A DNA stretch of 64,000 nt from Sphingomonas hengshuiensis. Its GTDB lineage: Bacteria > Pseudomonadota > Alphaproteobacteria > Sphingomonadales > Sphingomonadaceae. Below are positions 48,239 through 57,532 of this stretch, piece after piece. Made by a program: the position numbers and the translations under genes. Position 1 is the first letter of the stretch. Every line of letters begins with the position of its first letter. The notes beneath the pieces are model-generated. The model saw nothing but the letters and a program-made list of their open reading frames with translations, did no database searches and was not told the origin of the DNA. The stretch is taken from positions 62,001-126,000 of the forward strand of contig QFNF01000002.1 of NCBI GenBank assembly GCA_003240755.1, read 5' to 3'.

Positions 48239-49480
48239 TCAGGCCGCGTCGCACGCCTCGCCCAACGCGGCGTAGATCGCGTCGAGATCGGTATCGTCGA
48301 TACAATAGGGCGGCATGACGTAGAGCGTCGATCCCAGCGGCCGCAACAGGACGCCCGCGTCACGGAACTGCGCCATCAGCCGGGGCGCCCGGCCGGACAG
48401 ATACCCTTCGTCGCCGTCCAGCTCGAACGCCGTGATCGTCCCCAACCGTCGCGCATTGGCGAGCCGTGGATGCCGTGCAAGGGCATCGAGCCGCACGGCC
48501 TGCCGCCTGCCCAGCGACCCGATCCGCGCTGCCACCGGCTCGTCGCGCCAGATCGCCAGATTGGCGTTGGCCGCCGCACAGGCGATCGGGTTGGCGGTAT
48601 AGCTCGACGAATGAAAGAACATCGTCGCCCGATCCGGCCCGTAATGCGCGTGATAGATCGCCTCGCTCGCCATCGTCACCGCCAGCGGGATCGCACCACC
48701 GGTCAGCCCTTTCGACAGGCACATCAGGTCGGGGACGACGCCCGCCTGTTCGCATGCGGTCAGCGTACCGGTGCGGCCCCACCCGGTCATCACCTCGTCG
48801 GCGATGAACAGCACGCCATGGGTCATGCAGATGCGGTGCATTTCGGCCAGCACCGCCGGCGGATACATCCGCATGCCGCCCGCGCCCAGCACCAGCGGCT
48901 CGACGATGAACGCCGCCGCCCCCGCCCGCGCCGCTGCCTCCAGCGCGTCATAGGTCGCCTGTTCCTGCCCGGCATCGGGAAAGGGGATCGACCCGACATC
49001 GAACAGCAGCGGCGCATAGGCGCGGTTGAACACCCCGCGCGCGCCGACCGACATCGCCCCGATCGTGTCGCCGTGATAGCCATGGTCGAGCACGAGGATG
49101 CGGTCGCGCGCCTCGCCGCGATTGCGCCAATAGCCGAGCGCCATCTTCAGGGCGACCTCGACGCTGGTCGATCCCGAATCGGAAAAGAACACGCGGGTCA
49201 GCGCATCCGGCAGCAGCGCGCGCAGGCCGGCGGCCAATGTCTCGGCCGGCTCGTGCGTGTATCCGGCAAAGATGATCTGGTCGAGCCGCCCGGCCTGTTC
49301 GGCGATCGCGGCGGCGATGCGCGGGTGGTTGTGGCCATGCGTCGTCACCCACCAGGACGAGATCGCATCGACGATCCGCCGCCCGTCGGCGCTCCACAGC
49401 GCAGCACCGTCGCCGCGCACGATCCGCGGGATCGGTTCGTTCAGCCCGTGCTGGGTAAAGGGATGCCACACCGCGCTCAC
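48239..49480 (-). CDS. bioA: Adenosylmethionine-8-amino-7-oxononanoate aminotransferase
   Basis: 413-residue PLP enzyme making diaminopelargonic acid for biotin. Key segments are HPFTQHGLNEPIPRI at the N-terminus, SGSTSVEVALKMALGYW, FIADEVMTGWGRTG and the PLP lysine in CLSKGLTGGAIPLA. It is last in bioF-bioD-bioA; its ATG overlaps the bioD stop by four bases. It ends 66 bases from the convergent glycosyltransferase gene. Confidence 0.96.
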   Translation of the reverse strand: MSAVWHPFTQHGLNEPIPRIVRGDGAALWSADGRRIVDAISSWWVTTHGHNHPRIAAAIAEQAGRLDQIIFAGYTHEPAETLAAGLRALLPDALTRVFFSDSGSTSVEVALKMALGYWRNRGEARDRILVLDHGYHGDTIGAMSVGARGVFNRAYAPLLFDVGSIPFPDAGQEQATYDALEAAARAGAAAFIVEPLVLGAGGMRMYPPAVLAEMHRICMTHGVLFIADEVMTGWGRTGTLTACEQAGVVPDLMCLSKGLTGGAIPLAVTMASEAIYHAHYGPDRATMFFHSSSYTANPIACAAANANLAIWRDEPVAARIGSLGRRQAVRLDALARHPRLANARRLGTITAFELDGDEGYLSGRAPRLMAQFRDAGVLLRPLGSTLYVMPPYCIDDTDLDAIYAALGEACDAA

Positions 49481-50100
49481 CGGAAATCCTCGGGCGCAAA
49501 CCCCTCGGCAAAGGCCTGCGCGAGGCTGTCGGGCGACAGCGTCGGCAGATGCGGCAGGCGGCCCAGCCGCCGCGTTTTGCCCATCCGGACGATCGTGTCC
49601 TCGCTGTCGGGCATCGCATCGCCGACGAACGCGACGCCCAGCAACGGCACGCCGCGCGCGCGCAGCGCTTCGATCGACAACAGGCTGTGGTTGATCGTGC
49701 CCAGTGCGGTCCGCGCGACCAGCACCACCGGCCGTCCCCAGCGGGCGAACAGGTCGGCAAAGGTCGTGGCGCCGACGATCGGCACCATCACCCCGCCGGC
49801 CCCCTCGACCACCAGCGGCCCGGCGACCGGGGGCAGGGCGAGCCGGTCGAGGTCGATCGTCAAGCCGTCGATCGCCGCCGCGCGGTGCGGGGAACAGGGG
49901 GTGGCGAGGGCGTAGGCTTCGGGCAGGATCCGGTCGGGCGCGATCCCGGCCAGCCGGGCGACCCGCTGCCGGTCGGTGCCGTCGTCGATGCCCGCCTGTA
50001 CCGGTTTCCAGTAATGCGCGCCGAGCGCCGCGGTCAGCGCGGCGGCGAACACCGTCTTGCCGACATCGGTATCGGTCCCGGTGACGACGATCACGGTCAT
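49477..50100 (-). CDS. bioD: Dethiobiotin synthetase
   Basis: 207-residue ATP-dependent carboxylase closing the ureido ring of dethiobiotin. The P-loop is TGTDTDVGKTVFAAAL, followed by YWKPVQAG and VVEGAGGVMVPI. Both ends overlap neighbours (ATGA with bioF upstream and bioA downstream), so the three proteins are made from one coupled transcript. Confidence 0.96.
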   Translation of the reverse strand: MTVIVVTGTDTDVGKTVFAAALTAALGAHYWKPVQAGIDDGTDRQRVARLAGIAPDRILPEAYALATPCSPHRAAAIDGLTIDLDRLALPPVAGPLVVEGAGGVMVPIVGATTFADLFARWGRPVVLVARTALGTINHSLLSIEALRARGVPLLGVAFVGDAMPDSEDTIVRMGKTRRLGRLPHLPTLSPDSLAQAFAEGFAPEDFR

Positions 50101-51251
50101 GCCAGGCGCTCCAGGATGCCGGCCAGCGCGTCGATATCGGCTTCGTCGACGTTCAGCGTCAACGATATCCGCAGCCGCGCGGTCCCCGCCGGCACGGTCG
50201 GCGGACGAATGCCGCGCAGGTCGAACCCGGCGGCGCGCACCGCGGCGGCCAATGCCATCGCCCGGCGGTCGTCGCCGACGATCAGCGGCAGGATCTGCGT
50301 GTCCGTCACGCGCGCGCCGAGCGGCCCCAGCCGCGTTCCCGCATGGGCGACCAACGCCGCCAGCCGGTCGCGCCGCGCAGGCTCGCCCGCCAGCACCCGC
50401 AGTCCCGCGCGCACCGCCGCCGCCATGACCGGCGACGGTGCGGTCGAAAAGATGAAGCCGCGTGCCCGGTTGACGAGGAAGTCGGTAACGACCGCCGGTC
50501 CGCATACCAGCGCGCCCTCGCTGCCCAGCGCCTTGCCGCAGGTGCGCAGCGTCACGACGTTCGCCCGCCCCTCCAGCGCGGCGGCCAGCCCGCGCCCCTG
50601 CGGGCCGAACACCCCGGTCGCATGTGCCTCGTCGATCAGCAGCATCGCATCGTGCCGCCGGGCGACCTGTGCCAGCTCGTCCAGCGGCGCGATGTCGCCG
50701 TCCATGCTGTACAGGCTTTCGATGGCGATCCACGGGCTTCCCGTGCCGCCCTGCCGGCGCCAGTCGCGGATCGCATCCTCGATCGCCTGCGGATCGTTAT
50801 GCCCCGCCGCGACCGCCGGCGCGCGCGCCAGCCGCATGCCCTCGTGCGCGCTGGCATGGATCAGCACGTCGTGGACGATCAGGTCGCCGCGCTGCGGCAG
50901 CGTCGCCAGCAGCGCCGCGTTGCCGGCAAAGCCGCTGGAGAACCACAACGCGCTCTCGCTGCCGAAGAACGCGGCGGCCTCGGCCTCCAGCGCTTCGTGC
51001 TCGGCATGGTTGCCGCGCAGCAGCCGCGATCCGCCCGATCCGACCGGCACGCCCCGCGCGATCGCATCCGTCACCGCATCCCGCAGCACCGCCGATCCGG
51101 CGAGCGCCAGATAATCGTTGGACGCGAAATCCCGCCCCGCGATCGGCACCAGCGCGCGCCGCCGGTCGATCGCCGACAGCCGGTCGAGGTCGGCCGCGAT
51201 CGGGCGCAGCGCCGGGGGCAGGGGGCGGGCATGCTGTCGGGCGTCGGTCAT
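50097..51251 (-). CDS. bioF: 8-amino-7-oxononanoate synthase
   Basis: 384-residue PLP enzyme condensing pimeloyl thioester with alanine. Motifs include FASNDYLALAG, GSGGSRLLRGNH, SLYSMDGDIAPL, DEAHATGVFG and the PLP lysine in RTCGKALGSEGA. It is first in the bioFDA run and divergent from the AI-2E-type permease gene across 101 bases. No bioC, bioH or bioZ is nearby, so pimeloyl supply is encoded elsewhere. Confidence 0.96.
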   Translation of the reverse strand: MTDARQHARPLPPALRPIAADLDRLSAIDRRRALVPIAGRDFASNDYLALAGSAVLRDAVTDAIARGVPVGSGGSRLLRGNHAEHEALEAEAAAFFGSESALWFSSGFAGNAALLATLPQRGDLIVHDVLIHASAHEGMRLARAPAVAAGHNDPQAIEDAIRDWRRQGGTGSPWIAIESLYSMDGDIAPLDELAQVARRHDAMLLIDEAHATGVFGPQGRGLAAALEGRANVVTLRTCGKALGSEGALVCGPAVVTDFLVNRARGFIFSTAPSPVMAAAVRAGLRVLAGEPARRDRLAALVAHAGTRLGPLGARVTDTQILPLIVGDDRRAMALAAAVRAAGFDLRGIRPPTVPAGTARLRISLTLNVDEADIDALAGILERLA

Positions 51252-51352
51252 CGGGCGACGCCCATATCGCCCGGTCCGGCGTGGCGCAAATCGGTCCGCT
51301 GCACGGTACGGCGCCGATGGCGCGGATCGTCGATTGGGATTAGGCACTGTCC

Positions 51353-52624
51353 ATGGCAGATATGGCAGATACCGCATCCGAATCCGACCCGCCCCCGCCC
51401 GTCGACCGGGCAGGGGCCAGCGGCACGGCGGCGACACCGCCGTCCGATCCGGTCGATGCGGTGGTCGACGCCCCGACCGAGGAACTGCGCCGCGACCGGC
51501 TGCTCGCCGCATTGACGCTGATCGCCGGCGTCGGGCTGGTGCTGGCGCTGCCGTTCGCGTTGCAGGCGGGTGCGCGCTTCTTCCTGCCGCTGACCGCTGC
51601 GATCGTCATCGCCATCGCGCTGGTGCCGTTGCTGGAATGGCAGGAGCGGCACCGGGTGCCCGCACCGCTCGCCGCGCTGTTCTGCGTCCTGCTGTTCCTG
51701 CTGGTCGCCAACGGCGCGCTGGCGTCGATCGTCGTGCCGGCATGGGGCTGGGCGCAGATCCTGCCCGACCGGATCGAACGGGTGCAGGAAAACGTCGCGC
51801 CGCTGATCGATTTCTACGCCAGCCTCGAAAAATTCGTGAACGGCCTGATCGCGAATGTCGCGACGGCCCCGGCCAAGCAGAGCGCGACCAGCGTCGCGCC
51901 GCCGCAATCGCTGCTCGATCTCGTGACGACGTCGGCGCCGTCGGCGCTGCTGGAAATGTTCTTCGCGATCCTCGTGATCTACTTTTTCCTCGCCGGCTGG
52001 ACCGACCTGCGCCGCGCGGCGATCACCGGGCGCAGCAGCTTCGGCGGGGCGATGGCGACCGCGCGGGTGATCCAGAACGTCGTCGACGATACCTCGGCCT
52101 ATCTCGGCACGATCACGCTCATCAACCTGATGCTCGGCGTCATCGTCGCGCTGGCGCTGTGGTATATCGGCATGCCGACGCCGTTGATGTGGGGCGGGAT
52201 CGTCGCGCTGCTCAACTATGTGCCGTATCTCGGCCCGATCTTTGCCGCGCTGCTGCTGGCGATCGGCGGGTTGATGACCTTTACCGACATCTGGTGGGCG
52301 CTGCTGCCCGCCGCGATCATGGTCGGCGCGCATCTGGTGGAAGCGAACGTCATCACGCCGCTGGTCGTCGGCCACCGCCTGACGATCAATCCGTTGATGA
52401 TCCTCATCACGCTCAGCTTCTGGGGCTGGGTATGGGGCACGCCCGGCGCGTTGCTGGCGGTGCCGCTGCTCATCATCATCCAGACGGTGCTGAAGGGCGC
52501 GGGCAAGCCTGATATCGCCGGCTTCCTGTTCGAACACGGTACGCTGGTACAGGACGTGCCGGCGTCGCAACGAAATGCGTCCGGGGGGAACAGTGCCGTT
52601 GACAGCCCCGGCACGGCTCCGTAA
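51353..52624 (+). CDS. AI-2E family (PerM-type) membrane transporter
   Basis: 423 residues. An acidic, Pro-rich cytoplasmic N-terminus of about 50 residues precedes eight or so hydrophobic segments (such as LIAGVGLVLALPFALQAGAR). The family-typical C-terminal block is GHRLTINPLMILITLSFWG and GTPGALLAVPLLIIIQ. Despite the family name, transport of autoinducer-2 is shown for few members; here the substrate is unknown. Its last 30 bases contain the promoter of the following tRNA gene. Confidence 0.9.
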   Translation: MADMADTASESDPPPPVDRAGASGTAATPPSDPVDAVVDAPTEELRRDRLLAALTLIAGVGLVLALPFALQAGARFFLPLTAAIVIAIALVPLLEWQERHRVPAPLAALFCVLLFLLVANGALASIVVPAWGWAQILPDRIERVQENVAPLIDFYASLEKFVNGLIANVATAPAKQSATSVAPPQSLLDLVTTSAPSALLEMFFAILVIYFFLAGWTDLRRAAITGRSSFGGAMATARVIQNVVDDTSAYLGTITLINLMLGVIVALALWYIGMPTPLMWGGIVALLNYVPYLGPIFAALLLAIGGLMTFTDIWWALLPAAIMVGAHLVEANVITPLVVGHRLTINPLMILITLSFWGWVWGTPGALLAVPLLIIIQTVLKGAGKPDIAGFLFEHGTLVQDVPASQRNASGGNSAVDSPGTAP

Positions 52625-52627
52625 AGG
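52599..52627 (+). promoter_or_regulatory. Sigma-70-type promoter of tRNA-Asp copy 1
   Basis: TTGACA at 52599-52604, a 17-base spacer and TAAAGG at 52622-52627, ending 18 bases before the tRNA. It lies partly within the end of the AI-2E-type permease gene. Confidence 0.65.
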
Positions 52628-52645
52628 CCGCCTCCTCGCTAGAGA

Positions 52646-52722
<77 letters not shown>

Positions 52723-52756
52723 TGGCGCATCGTCCGGATGCGCCGGTCGCGACCGT

Positions 52757-53683
52757 TCAATATCCCCGGTCGCGCGCCACGACCCCTTGCATCGCCGCGC
52801 CGGCGCGATGCCGCCGGATGTTCGCCAGCACCGCCTTGCCCGACCCTGCGTTGTCGGTCGCCGCCGCGACATGCGGTGTCACCACGACGCGGGGATGGTG
52901 CCAGAGCGGATCGCCCGCCGGCAACGGTTCGACCGGCGTCACGTCGAGGATCGCGCGCGACAGGCGGCCGGCATCCAGCGCCTCCACCAGCGCCGCCGCA
53001 TCGAGATGCCCGCCACGCCCCGCGCTGACGATCGCCGCGCCCGGCGGCATGCGTTCGAACAGTGCCCGCCCCAGAATGCCGCGCGTCGCAGGCGTCAGTG
53101 GCAGCAGATTGACCAGAATATCGGTTTGCGCGGCAAAGTCCCGCAGGCCGTCATCGCCGTGGAAGCAGGTCACACCGGGCAGGGTGCGCGGGCTTCGGCT
53201 CCAGCCCGACAGGGCGAATCCGAACGGTTTCAGCGCGTCGAGCGCCGCTGATCCCATCTGGCCCAGCCCGGCGATCCCGACACGCCGTTCTCCCGCCGGG
53301 ACCTGCGGCAACGGCTGCCAGACGCCGGCGCGCTGCTGCTCCGCATAGGCGTACAGGTCGCGGTGCAGCGCCAGCACGGTCATCGCGACATATTCCGCCA
53401 TCGCGGCGGCAAGGTTCGGTTCGACCAGTCGCACGACCGTCACCTGTCGCGGCACCAGCGACAGATCGAGCTGGTCGACCCCGGCACCGATCGAAAACAG
53501 CACGTCGAGGTTCGGCAGCGTCTCGATCAGCCCCGGCGGCAGCGTCCATGCCGCGAGGTAGCGGATATCGGCCGGGTCGCCGATGTCGGGCGCAAGGCGC
53601 ACGTCGAGTTCGGGCATCGCTTCCGCGAACATCGCCGCCCATGCCGCTCCGCGTGCCGGCGCAGCGGTATAGAGCAATGCCAT
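52757..53683 (-). CDS. GhrA-like 2-hydroxyacid dehydrogenase (glyoxylate/hydroxypyruvate reductase)
   Basis: 308-residue D-2-hydroxyacid dehydrogenase of the GhrA type. The NAD(P) motif is VGIAGLGQMGSAALDALKPF with Arg in GWSRSPRTLPG favouring NADPH. Catalytic Arg is in SAGRGGHLD, Glu in TPVEPLPAGDPLW, and His in VVVTPHVAAATD. It lies on the opposite strand between two identical tRNA-Asp genes. Confidence 0.9.
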   Translation of the reverse strand: MALLYTAAPARGAAWAAMFAEAMPELDVRLAPDIGDPADIRYLAAWTLPPGLIETLPNLDVLFSIGAGVDQLDLSLVPRQVTVVRLVEPNLAAAMAEYVAMTVLALHRDLYAYAEQQRAGVWQPLPQVPAGERRVGIAGLGQMGSAALDALKPFGFALSGWSRSPRTLPGVTCFHGDDGLRDFAAQTDILVNLLPLTPATRGILGRALFERMPPGAAIVSAGRGGHLDAAALVEALDAGRLSRAILDVTPVEPLPAGDPLWHHPRVVVTPHVAAATDNAGSGKAVLANIRRHRAGAAMQGVVARDRGY

Positions 53684-53852
53684 CGGTCGCCTCCGTCGAA
53701 TGCGCCGCGGTCGTGCCGCATCGCCGCCGCGTCGGTCAAGCGGATCGCACGCTGGCGATGGAATGTCGTCCTGTCGGCGGCACCGGCCCGCCCGCCCATC
53801 CGGCCGTCGCCGGGCGTCCTGTGCTTTTTGCCGATCCGCGCGAAGAACATGC

Positions 53853-53881
53853 TTTACACCGGCGATTCGCTACCCTACACG
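53853..53881 (+). promoter_or_regulatory. Sigma-70-type promoter of tRNA-Asp copy 2
   Basis: TTTACA at 53853-53858, a 17-base spacer and TACACG at 53876-53881. Spacing to the tRNA start is the same as for copy 1 although the promoter sequences differ. Confidence 0.55.
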
Positions 53882-53899
53882 CCGCCTCCTCGCTAGAGA

Positions 53900-53976
<77 letters not shown>

Positions 53977-53993
53977 TCCATGACGGATCGGCG

Positions 53994-54209
53994 CTACCGC
54001 CAGCGGCCCGTTTCCATCCACCGCAGCATGCGCCGCATCGGCAGCACCCATAGCCATGCGATGCCGGCCACGACATAGAATGCCAGTTGCACCATCTGGT
54101 GCCAGCCGCCGACGACGGGCGACAGCATTGCGACCGCCACCGCCCACACGGTCAGCATGGCGAGGATCGCGAGGACCCCGGCCGGTTTGCGCCAGGTCGG
54201 CTCGTTCAC
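53994..54209 (-). CDS. DUF2842 small membrane protein
   Basis: 71 residues starting at GTG 54207-54209 (VNEPTWRKPAGVLAILAML), with two membrane helices (about 10-30 and 38-56) and the terminal LRWMETGRWR that marks the DUF2842 family of alphaproteobacteria. The start overlaps the cyclo-ligase stop (GTGA), so it is translationally coupled. Function is unknown. Confidence 0.83.
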   Translation of the reverse strand: MNEPTWRKPAGVLAILAMLTVWAVAVAMLSPVVGGWHQMVQLAFYVVAGIAWLWVLPMRRMLRWMETGRWR

Positions 54210-54778
54210 AATTTCTCTCCCGGCAGGAACAGGTCGGTTTCGGTGACGATGGCATCCAGCGCGACGTCCCATGGATCGCGCGGCAGGCGGGCGACCTGCT
54301 GCACCGACCAGGCGATGCCGATCTTCATCGCATCGGGCAATGCCGCAAACGCACGGTCGTAATGCCCCGCGCCCTGGCCCAGCCGGTTGCACGCCGGATC
54401 GAACCCGACCAGCGGCGTCAGGATGATCGCCGGCGCGACCGGCGCCGAATCGGCGGCCGGCTGGCGCAACCCGAACGGGCCATCGCTTGCGGGGGCGCCG
54501 GTATGGAAGGTGATCGGCGATACGCGGTCGACCACCAACGGCCATGCCAGCACCGCCCCCGCCGCCCGCGCCGCGCGATCGAACGCCCCCGGATCGGCCT
54601 CGCCTCCCATGGGGACATAGCTGGCGACGATCACCCCCGGGCGCAGCGCGTTCAGGAACAGCGCGGGCGGTGCCGGCGGCGTCGGCCCGTCCGCCGCGAA
54701 CGCCCGCCGCCGCGCGCGCAGCGCGGCTCGCAGCGCGGCCTTGTCGATCAGGGGAGGGGGGTGTGGCGGAACCACCAT
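54206..54778 (-). CDS. 5-formyltetrahydrofolate cyclo-ligase
   Basis: 190-residue ATP-dependent enzyme (FAU1/YgfA family) converting 5-formyl-THF to 5,10-methenyl-THF. Conserved segments are ALRAALRARRRAFAA at the N-terminus, ASYVPMGGEADP, LTPLVGFDPACNRLGQGAGH and YDRAFAAL. As in E. coli, it lies directly downstream of the 6S RNA gene, and readthrough of that RNA may express it. Confidence 0.92.
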   Translation of the reverse strand: MVVPPHPPPLIDKAALRAALRARRRAFAADGPTPPAPPALFLNALRPGVIVASYVPMGGEADPGAFDRAARAAGAVLAWPLVVDRVSPITFHTGAPASDGPFGLRQPAADSAPVAPAIILTPLVGFDPACNRLGQGAGHYDRAFAALPDAMKIGIAWSVQQVARLPRDPWDVALDAIVTETDLFLPGEKL

Positions 54779-54784
54779 GGGCCG

Positions 54785-54922
54785 TTTGCCGCGTTATCCA
54801 CTGACGCACGGTACGTCAGGTGGGGATCATGTACGTCAGACCAGGATCTGCGCAGGGACAACCCCCATGGATGAAGAAATAGCCTCAGGGATTATGCATG
54901 GCTCGCACCGGGCAGTCCCGCC
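54785..54922 (-). ncRNA. ssrS: 6S RNA
   Basis: It lies between zapA and 5-formyl-THF cyclo-ligase, the conserved neighbourhood of ssrS. On the minus strand AATCCCTGAGGCTATTTC then TTCATCC aligns well with the open-bubble region of E. coli 6S RNA (GTCCCCTGAGCCGATATTTC then ATACC). It is followed by a G-rich/C-rich arm that can close (TGGGG with CCCCA). The promoter predicts a 5' end near 54922. The 3' end is approximate, and I could not fold the closing stem fully. 6S RNA binds housekeeping RNA polymerase and regulates transcription in stationary phase. Confidence 0.72.
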
Positions 54923-54928
54923 GCATTC

Positions 54929-54957
54929 TATCTAGGCGTCCGTGCCGCCCGCCTCAA
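54929..54957 (-). promoter_or_regulatory. Sigma-70-type promoter of 6S RNA, overlapping the zapA stop
   Basis: On the minus strand, TTGAGG (54957-54952), a 17-base spacer and TAGATA (54934-54929). The zapA stop codon TAG is part of the -10 box. Predicted transcription start near 54922. Confidence 0.65.
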
Positions 54958-55231
54958 GGGCCGATGCGACGGCTTCCAGCCGCTCGGCGATCCGCTCCAG
55001 CACGCCGGGCGATGGATCGGGGGGCGCGTCGACCGTCTCTTCGGCCAACTGGTCGGCCAGGATCAGCGCGATGTAGAGCAGGGTCCGCTCCGACGATCCG
55101 CCCGACGCGCGCTGTGCGGCGGCAGCATGACGTTCCAGCACGGCGCCCAGCGCGCGCAGCTTGGGTTCCTCGCCGTCGCGACACCCGACCTGGTGGCTGC
55201 GCCCGGCGATGCTGAGCGTGATCTGTCCCAT
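54932..55231 (-). CDS. zapA: Cell division protein ZapA
   Basis: 99-residue FtsZ-associated protein stabilising Z-rings. The N-terminal domain GQITLSIAGRSHQVGCRDGE matches alphaproteobacterial ZapA, then helix RALGAVLERHAAAAQRAS and the coiled coil LLYIALILADQLAEE. Its ATG shares one base with the stop of the preceding small gene (TGATG). The 6S RNA promoter overlaps its stop. Confidence 0.92.
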   Translation of the reverse strand: MGQITLSIAGRSHQVGCRDGEEPKLRALGAVLERHAAAAQRASGGSSERTLLYIALILADQLAEETVDAPPDPSPGVLERIAERLEAVASALEAGGTDA

Positions 55232-55422
55232 CAGTCGGCATCCGCCTCGCGCGCGATGACCGCGTCCAGCGCGCCGATGGCATCGCCGATCCGCGACCGG
55301 AGCGCCGCATGCCGCGTGGTCATCGCCCGATTCGCTGCGACCCTTGCCTGTGCCGCGTGCTCGATCCGCGACAACGCCTGTTCGATGCGCAGGACGGCGG
55401 CTGCGAGGGGGTCGTCGCTCAT
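55231..55422 (-). CDS. Small coiled-coil protein coupled to zapA
   Basis: 63 residues, almost all predicted helix with heptad-like Leu/Ile/Ala spacing (AAVLRIEQALSRIEHAAQAR). It has no membrane segment. I do not recognise a named family. Because its stop and the zapA start share one base, it is probably made in step with ZapA, and a role beside the Z-ring is a reasonable guess. It is a real gene by context rather than by strong homology. Confidence 0.7.
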   Translation of the reverse strand: MSDDPLAAAVLRIEQALSRIEHAAQARVAANRAMTTRHAALRSRIGDAIGALDAVIAREADAD

Positions 55423-55539
55423 CGGGCAAATCTACCGCTGCTATACATGTTAAACAACCCTCGGGTTTGGCGGTTGACTGATACGCGTGACGGTTCCAAA
55501 GGCTCGCGCGACCCTTAGTAGCGCCCAACAGGAGTGCGC

Positions 55540-57519
55540 GTGACCATATCCCAGCTCGAACTCGCCAACGCCATCCGCGTTTTGTCGATGGACGCGGTGG
55601 AGGCCGCCAATTCGGGGCACCCCGGCATGCCGATGGGCATGGCCGATGTCGCGACGGTCCTGTGGTCGAAATTCCTGAAATTCGATCCCGCCGACCCGCA
55701 CTGGGCCGACCGCGACCGGTTCGTCCTGTCGGCCGGGCATGGATCGATGCTGATCTATTCGCTCCTTCACCTGACCGGCTATGCACGGCCGACGATCGAC
55801 GACATCGCCGCCTTTCGCAAGCTTGGCAGTCCGTGCGCCGGCCATCCGGAGAATTTCGAGCTGCCCGGCATCGAATGCACCACCGGTCCGCTGGGGCAGG
55901 GTCTGGCCATGGCGGTCGGCATGGCGACGGCGGAGCGCCACCTCAACACCGTGTTCGGCGACGATCTGGTCGATCACCGCACCTGGGTGATCGCCGGCGA
56001 CGGCTGCCTGATGGAAGGCATCAACCACGAGGCGATCGGCCTTGCCGGCCACCTGAAGCTCGGGCGTCTCAACGTCCTGTGGGACGACAACCGCATCACC
56101 ATCGACGGATCGACCGACCTGTCGACCAGCGAGGACGTGTCGGCCCGCTATGCCGCGACCGGCTGGCACGTCGTCGCGTGCGACGGCCACGATTTCGCCG
56201 ATATCGAACGCGCGCTGGCCGAAGCCGCCGCCGATCCGCGCCCGTCGCTGGTCCGCTGCCGCACGATCATCGGCAAGGGCGCACCGAACAAGGGCGGCAG
56301 CCACAAGGTCCATGGATCGCCGCTGGGTTCGGAAGAAATCCTCGCCACGCGCGCCGCGCTGCTGTGGGAGCATGACGCGTTCCACCTGCCCGAGCCGCTG
56401 ACCGATGCGTGGAAGGCCGTCGGCGCACGCGGCGCCTCGGTCCATGCCGACTGGAACGACCGCCTGTCGGCCCATGCCGACCGCGCCGAGTTCGAACGCC
56501 GGATGGCCAACCGCCTGCCCGACGGCTGGTCGCTGAAGGGGCATATCGACGGCCTGCTCGCCGATCCGAAGAAGGTCGCGACCCGCGTCGCCTCCTCGCT
56601 GGCACTGGAAGCGATCAACGCCTCGCTGCCGGAAACGATCGGCGGGTCCGCCGACCTGACCCCGTCGAACAACACCCAGACCAGGGCGCTCCAGCCGCTG
56701 ACCGCCGCAGATTATTCGGGCCGCTACATCCATTACGGCATCCGCGAATTCGGCATGTCGGCGGCGATGAACGGGATGGCGCTGCACGGCGGCGTGCTGG
56801 CCTATGGCGGCACCTTCCTGGTGTTCGCCGACTATGCCCGTCCGGCGATCCGTCTGTCGGCGCTGCAGAATGCCGGCGTCGTCTATGTCATGACCCATGA
56901 TTCGATCGGCCTGGGCGAGGACGGTCCGACGCACCAGCCGATCGAGCATGTGATGAGCCTGCGCCTCATCCCCGGCCTCGACGTCTATCGCCCGGCCGAC
57001 GCGGTCGAGACGGCGGAATGCTGGGAACTGGCCGTGCAGCGCCGCGACGGTCCCTCGCTGCTCGCCCTGTCGCGTCAGAACCTGCCGCAGGTCCGTGACA
57101 GCGCGACCGAAAACCGTTCGGCGCGCGGCGCCTATCGCCTGAAGGATGCGCAGGGCGACCGCCGCGTCATCCTGATCGCCAGCGGGTCGGAAGTCGAAAT
57201 CGCGCTCGGCGTCGCGCAGCAGCTTGAAACGCGGGGCATCGGGGCCGACGTCGTGTCGATGCCATGCTGGTCGCGCTTCGATGCGCAGGACGCCGCCTAT
57301 CGCGAGGATGTGCTGCCGCACGCCCGGCCGGACGAGATCCTGCGTGTGTCGATCGAGGCGGGGACCACGATCGGCTGGGAACGCTATACGATGGTCGACG
57401 GCCTGCGCTTCGGCATCGACCGTTTCGGGGCGTCGGCCCCGGCGGACAAGCTCTACGAACATTTCGGACTGACCGCCGATGCCATCACCGCAAAGGTGCT
57501 GGCGCGGCTGGGTAACTGA
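55540..57519 (+). CDS. tkt: Transketolase
   Basis: 659-residue thiamine-diphosphate enzyme of the pentose phosphate pathway. Motifs are [19 protein letters not shown], the TPP motif [18 protein letters not shown], and the pyrimidine domain [19 protein letters not shown] and [18 protein letters not shown] place the start at GTG 55540, five to six bases after AGGAG; a GTG at 55534 would sit directly on that Shine-Dalgarno. It heads a run of central carbon genes. Confidence 0.96.
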   Translation: MTISQLELANAIRVLSMDAVEAANSGHPGMPMGMADVATVLWSKFLKFDPADPHWADRDRFVLSAGHGSMLIYSLLHLTGYARPTIDDIAAFRKLGSPCAGHPENFELPGIECTTGPLGQGLAMAVGMATAERHLNTVFGDDLVDHRTWVIAGDGCLMEGINHEAIGLAGHLKLGRLNVLWDDNRITIDGSTDLSTSEDVSARYAATGWHVVACDGHDFADIERALAEAAADPRPSLVRCRTIIGKGAPNKGGSHKVHGSPLGSEEILATRAALLWEHDAFHLPEPLTDAWKAVGARGASVHADWNDRLSAHADRAEFERRMANRLPDGWSLKGHIDGLLADPKKVATRVASSLALEAINASLPETIGGSADLTPSNNTQTRALQPLTAADYSGRYIHYGIREFGMSAAMNGMALHGGVLAYGGTFLVFADYARPAIRLSALQNAGVVYVMTHDSIGLGEDGPTHQPIEHVMSLRLIPGLDVYRPADAVETAECWELAVQRRDGPSLLALSRQNLPQVRDSATENRSARGAYRLKDAQGDRRVILIASGSEVEIALGVAQQLETRGIGADVVSMPCWSRFDAQDAAYREDVLPHARPDEILRVSIEAGTTIGWERYTMVDGLRFGIDRFGASAPADKLYEHFGLTADAITAKVLARLGN

Positions 57520-57532
57520 GGGAGACGCGGAT

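Noticed and set aside
51252..51352. BioR or BirA operator between bioF and the permease gene
   Set aside because: No TTATC-type palindrome or other convincing inverted repeat was found in the 101-base gap.
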